Origin: Candidatus Moranbacteria bacterium UBA4824
GTDB lineage: Bacteria > Patescibacteriota > Minisyncoccia > Moranbacterales > UBA2206
Length of the DNA stretch: 15,253 bases
Direction of reading: 5' to 3'
Assembly: GCA_002400405.1 (NCBI GenBank)
Contig: DHFM01000019.1
Location: 1 to 15,253 of the forward strand
The translations under genes and the position numbers were made by a program. The notes beneath the pieces are model-generated. The model did not search any database and was not told where the DNA came from. It was given only the letters and a program-made list of their open reading frames with translations. Position 1 is the first letter of the stretch. Each line of letters starts with the position of its first letter. Of the stretch, positions 12,758 to 15,253 are shown piece by piece.

Positions 12758-14014
12758 ATGTTAGCTATAGATGTATTTCGAGTCTCAACTCGATCGTTTA
12801 AGAATAATCGTCTGCGAACATTACTCACCGTTTTAGGTATTAGCATCGGTATCGGAACTATTTTCTTTTTAGTTTCTTTGGGTTATGGTTTGCAAAAACT
12901 TATCTTGGAAAATATTGCCACTCAAGATTCTTTACTAGCTTTAGACGTGACGCAAAACAATGACGCTGTAAACTTGGATCAGTCCAGTGTTTCTGCTATA
13001 AAAGAAATTAAGGAAATAACTGATGTGTTTCCTTTGGTGTCACAAGAGGCTCAAATATCGGGAAATGATCTCACCTCATCAGCCAAGATAAATATTGTCA
13101 ATCCAAGATTTCTCAGTCTTGAGGGTATATCCGTCGATAGTGGAAAAATTTTCAAGGAAGGTGAAAATGATAAACTAATAATTTCTCTTGCGACGCTACA
13201 ATTATTAGATATCGAAAAGGAAGATTTTCTTGATCAGGAAATAACCATCCGCCTTGCAAAAAATCAACCTAAACAAATTAACCAAAAAAACTCAAGCGAA
13301 GAAATTACCAACGAAGGTGAGGAGGCTGTTAAAATCCCAGAATCACAAACAACCAATATTGAATATGTGAATAAAACCTATAAAATAGGTGGTTTAGTGG
13401 AAGATCTTTCCAATTCTTATATTTACATTCCTGATTCATCTGTCTCAGAAATATCCTTCAATAATTATGATAAATTGAAGGTGCGGGTAAATTCCACCAC
13501 CAACCTTGAACCAACTCGGTCCAGTATTATTGAAAAGGGATTTTTTGTAAGTTCTGTTTCAGAAACTGTTGATCAAGCTAAACAAATTTTTTCTATTGCT
13601 CAAATAGTTCTAGCTCTTTTTGGAGTAGTCGCGTTGGTTGTTAGCGCCATCGGAATGTTTAACACTATGACCATTGCTCTTTTGGAAAGAACTCAAGAAA
13701 TAGGCATTATGAAAACAATTGGGGCTTCTTCTTATGACATTTGGCGAATGTTTCTTACTGAATCGATGATTATTGGATTTTTTGGAGGATTTTTTGGAGT
13801 AGCTATGGGACTTCTACTTAGTACCCTAGTAAACTATGGTATAAATTGGTTAGCAGGAGTTTTTGGAGGAGTTCACGCCAATCTCTTCGCTAGACCAATC
13901 TGGTTTATTATCTTTATAATGGCCTTCTCAACTATAGTGGGCGTGATTACGGGAATCTATCCAGCTAGAAGAGCCGCTAAACTAAATGCTTTGGAAGCAT
14001 TAAGATATAAATAA
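12758..14014 (+). CDS. MacB/FtsX-type ABC permease
   Basis: A 418-residue permease with the four-TM layout of the MacB/FtsX family: an N-terminal amphipathic segment (FRVSTRSFKNNRLRTLLT), TM1 about 22-46 (with GISIGIGTIFFLVSLGYG), a large extracytoplasmic domain (about 50-270), then TM2-TM4 (from about 277) with the typical MFNTMTIALLERTQEIGIMKTIGAS stretch split by the membrane, and the end PARRAAKLNALEALRYK. The periplasmic-type domain contains a low-complexity Asn/Glu/Ser insert around 165-190 (NQKNSSEEITNEGEE). It is coupled to the ATPase gene (stop and ATG one base apart, no separate ribosome site). In MacB systems this pair moves peptides, lipoproteins or outer-membrane-bound cargo, or transmits force to envelope enzymes; substrate unknown here. 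Expression opposite a surface-protein operon suggests an envelope role. Confidence 0.9.
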   Translation: MLAIDVFRVSTRSFKNNRLRTLLTVLGISIGIGTIFFLVSLGYGLQKLILENIATQDSLLALDVTQNNDAVNLDQSSVSAIKEIKEITDVFPLVSQEAQISGNDLTSSAKINIVNPRFLSLEGISVDSGKIFKEGENDKLIISLATLQLLDIEKEDFLDQEITIRLAKNQPKQINQKNSSEEITNEGEEAVKIPESQTTNIEYVNKTYKIGGLVEDLSNSYIYIPDSSVSEISFNNYDKLKVRVNSTTNLEPTRSSIIEKGFFVSSVSETVDQAKQIFSIAQIVLALFGVVALVVSAIGMFNTMTIALLERTQEIGIMKTIGASSYDIWRMFLTESMIIGFFGGFFGVAMGLLLSTLVNYGINWLAGVFGGVHANLFARPIWFIIFIMAFSTIVGVITGIYPARRAAKLNALEALRYK

Positions 14015-14036
14015 AAAAATCTTGGTCATGAAATTA

Positions 14037-14075
14037 AGACACGCCGTGTCCAATTGGACACGGCGTGTCTTTTTA
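14037..14075. terminator. 34-bp perfect palindrome, bidirectional terminator
   Basis: AGACACGCCGTGTCCAA and its exact inverse (14037-14070), followed on the plus strand by TTTTT and on the minus strand by TTAATTT. It sits between the converging permease and HtrA-like genes. It is a strong terminator for the plus strand and a usable one for the minus strand. Confidence 0.85.
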
Positions 14076-14089
14076 AAAGTAAGGTAAGT

Positions 14090-15220
14090 TTAGAATTGCA
14101 CTTCTATTTTCACTTCTTGTCCTGATCGCAAGATTACAAATTCAACCTTGTCCCCTTTTTTATATTTATAAAGAATATCCGACAAGTTATTTTTGTCAGT
14201 TATTTCTGTGTCTCTAACCTTTTTTATAATATCATTTATTTTTAAGCCCGCCTTATCAGCTGAAGAATTGGAAATTACCGCCAAACCTTGTTGACCGGAG
14301 GCACTATAAATCAGTGCTCCTTGTTCGGTAGACAAATTATTAGCCAAAGCTAGCGACTTATTAATTGGCAAATAATAAATTCCAAGCGTTATATTTGAAT
14401 CTAGGGTATTGTTTATAACTTTTTCCAAAACTAATTTTATCTTATTAGATGGAATTTGAAAATATTCCAAACGCCCATTCTTCATAGCTGAACCAGTAAT
14501 GCCCATCATTTGACCTGAATAATCAATAGTGGGACTACCAGCCGAAAGTATTTTTTCGTTAAAATCAGTCAAAAAAACTCCTTCAATATTCTCCGCTTTT
14601 GAAAGGGCTTCGCCAGAAATATTATAGGAAGAGTTGAAACTACTAAGTAATCCTGAAGTAAATTTATTTTGATACTGCGCATTATTATTACTAATCGCAA
14701 TTAATTTTTCGCCAGGATTATATTCATCTGAATTGCCAAAGGGCATCACTGGCAAATTGCTAGCAGTTATTTTCAAGAATGCTAGATTACTCCAACTATC
14801 TATACCTAAAACTTTTGCGTCATGAACATTGCCGTTATTTAATATGACTTTATAAATCCCATTTGGAATAATAGCACCGGCGCTTGTCATAATTATCCCA
14901 TCGCTAGTCATTATCTCTCCGGTATTATTAGTGTTTAATAGTAGATTATTTTTTTTATTGATATTTTCCGAATAGGAAACAACATTTACAATAGTCGGGA
15001 TAATTTGATTGGTTATCTTATTTATCGAAGAATCTTCTTTGACGTAAACTTGTTCGGTTTTATTAATAATAGTCACATTCTCCACCGCTTTCTTGAAAAA
15101 TTGATTTTTTGAAAAAAATCGACTATTGGCCAAGTGTGGGAAAATATAGCGATCGGAAATTATTCCACTCAGCCCTGCAATTAGAATTATACCTGCGATT
15201 AAAATTGTTTTTTTAAACAT
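14090..15220 (-). CDS. HtrA-like pseudoprotease with PDZ domain
   Basis: A 376-residue protein with an N-terminal TM or signal anchor (about 4-22), a chymotrypsin-fold HtrA/DegP domain (about 70-270), and a C-terminal PDZ domain (about 278-376, with GLAVISNSSADKAGLKINDIIKKV). It follows HtrA closely: the VILNNGNVHDAKVLGID stretch, LPVMPFGNSDEYNPGEKLIAI and EYFQIPSNKIKLVLE match the family order and spacing. But all three catalytic residues are gone: the TNNH His is G115 (MTSAGAI), the TDLALLKI Asp is N145 (SNLAFLKI), and the GNSGG Ser is A227 (LSAGSPT). It should therefore bind, not cut, extracytoplasmic peptides, acting as a scaffold or chaperone. The frame is intact over its full length, so the loss is unlikely to be simple decay. 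No good Shine-Dalgarno is seen. Its promoter lies at or beyond the window edge. Confidence 0.85.
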   Translation of the reverse strand: MFKKTILIAGIILIAGLSGIISDRYIFPHLANSRFFSKNQFFKKAVENVTIINKTEQVYVKEDSSINKITNQIIPTIVNVVSYSENINKKNNLLLNTNNTGEIMTSDGIIMTSAGAIIPNGIYKVILNNGNVHDAKVLGIDSWSNLAFLKITASNLPVMPFGNSDEYNPGEKLIAISNNNAQYQNKFTSGLLSSFNSSYNISGEALSKAENIEGVFLTDFNEKILSAGSPTIDYSGQMMGITGSAMKNGRLEYFQIPSNKIKLVLEKVINNTLDSNITLGIYYLPINKSLALANNLSTEQGALIYSASGQQGLAVISNSSADKAGLKINDIIKKVRDTEITDKNNLSDILYKYKKGDKVEFVILRSGQEVKIEVQF

Positions 15221-15238
15221 AAATATTATTTAGGCTCT

Positions 15239-15244
15239 AGACTA
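15239..15244 (-). promoter_or_regulatory. Candidate -10 of the HtrA-like gene
   Basis: TAGTCT on the minus strand, about 19 bases before the ATG, resembles the TAGTGT/TAGTAT -10 boxes of promoter copies a-c but lacks the TGC. The -35 would lie outside the window. Confidence 0.25.
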
Positions 15245-15253
15245 GAAGATATT

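Overview
The window most likely comes from a low-GC Candidate Phyla Radiation (Patescibacteria/Parcubacteria-like) bacterium. This is inferred from the gene content: a sortase fused to a calcium-loop region, a MacB-type ABC transporter with an unusual C-terminal extension, a degenerate HtrA, many unrecognised secreted proteins, and several intergenic GTCAT...ATGAC palindromes. TGA is used as a stop (sortase at 9749-9751, transposase at 5297-5299), so the TGA=Gly code of Gracilibacteria/Absconditabacteria does not apply.

Layout. 1-5300, all on the minus strand, is an exopolysaccharide or surface-glycan locus. In transcription order it holds a Wzz/YveK-like chain-length protein, a small secreted CxxCxxC protein, an O-antigen ligase/Wzy-like membrane protein, a GT2 and a GT4. 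5306-6468 is a complete IS with a DDE transposase, imperfect 28/29-bp terminal inverted repeats and a 5-bp target duplication. It sits exactly between a terminator and the promoter of the chain-length gene. 6506-6881 is non-coding and rich in short hairpins. 6882-9369 (minus) is a two-gene operon of secreted or membrane proteins of unknown function, richer in GC than its surroundings and with strong Shine-Dalgarno sites. 9749-11222 (minus) is an LPXTG surface protein followed by its sortase. 11392-14014 (plus) is an ABC ATPase plus MacB/FtsX permease, ended by a 34-bp palindromic terminator. 14090-15220 (minus) is an HtrA-like protein that has lost all three catalytic residues.

How it may fit together (inference). 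Three minus-strand units (chain-length gene, 517-aa/304-aa operon, LPXTG/sortase operon) are preceded by near-identical promoters: TTGACA, 17-base spacer, and TGC directly before TAGTGT or TAGTAT. The 517-aa protein and the LPXTG protein share an N-terminal module (ESTNxVTATGGxA followed by Gln-rich repeats). I read this as one co-expressed cell-surface programme: polysaccharide synthesis and export, a family of Gln-rich surface proteins, a sortase that anchors at least one of them, and a divergent ABC exporter. The most novel parts are the shared promoter/surface-module family, the repeat-bearing ABC ATPase extension and the dead HtrA.
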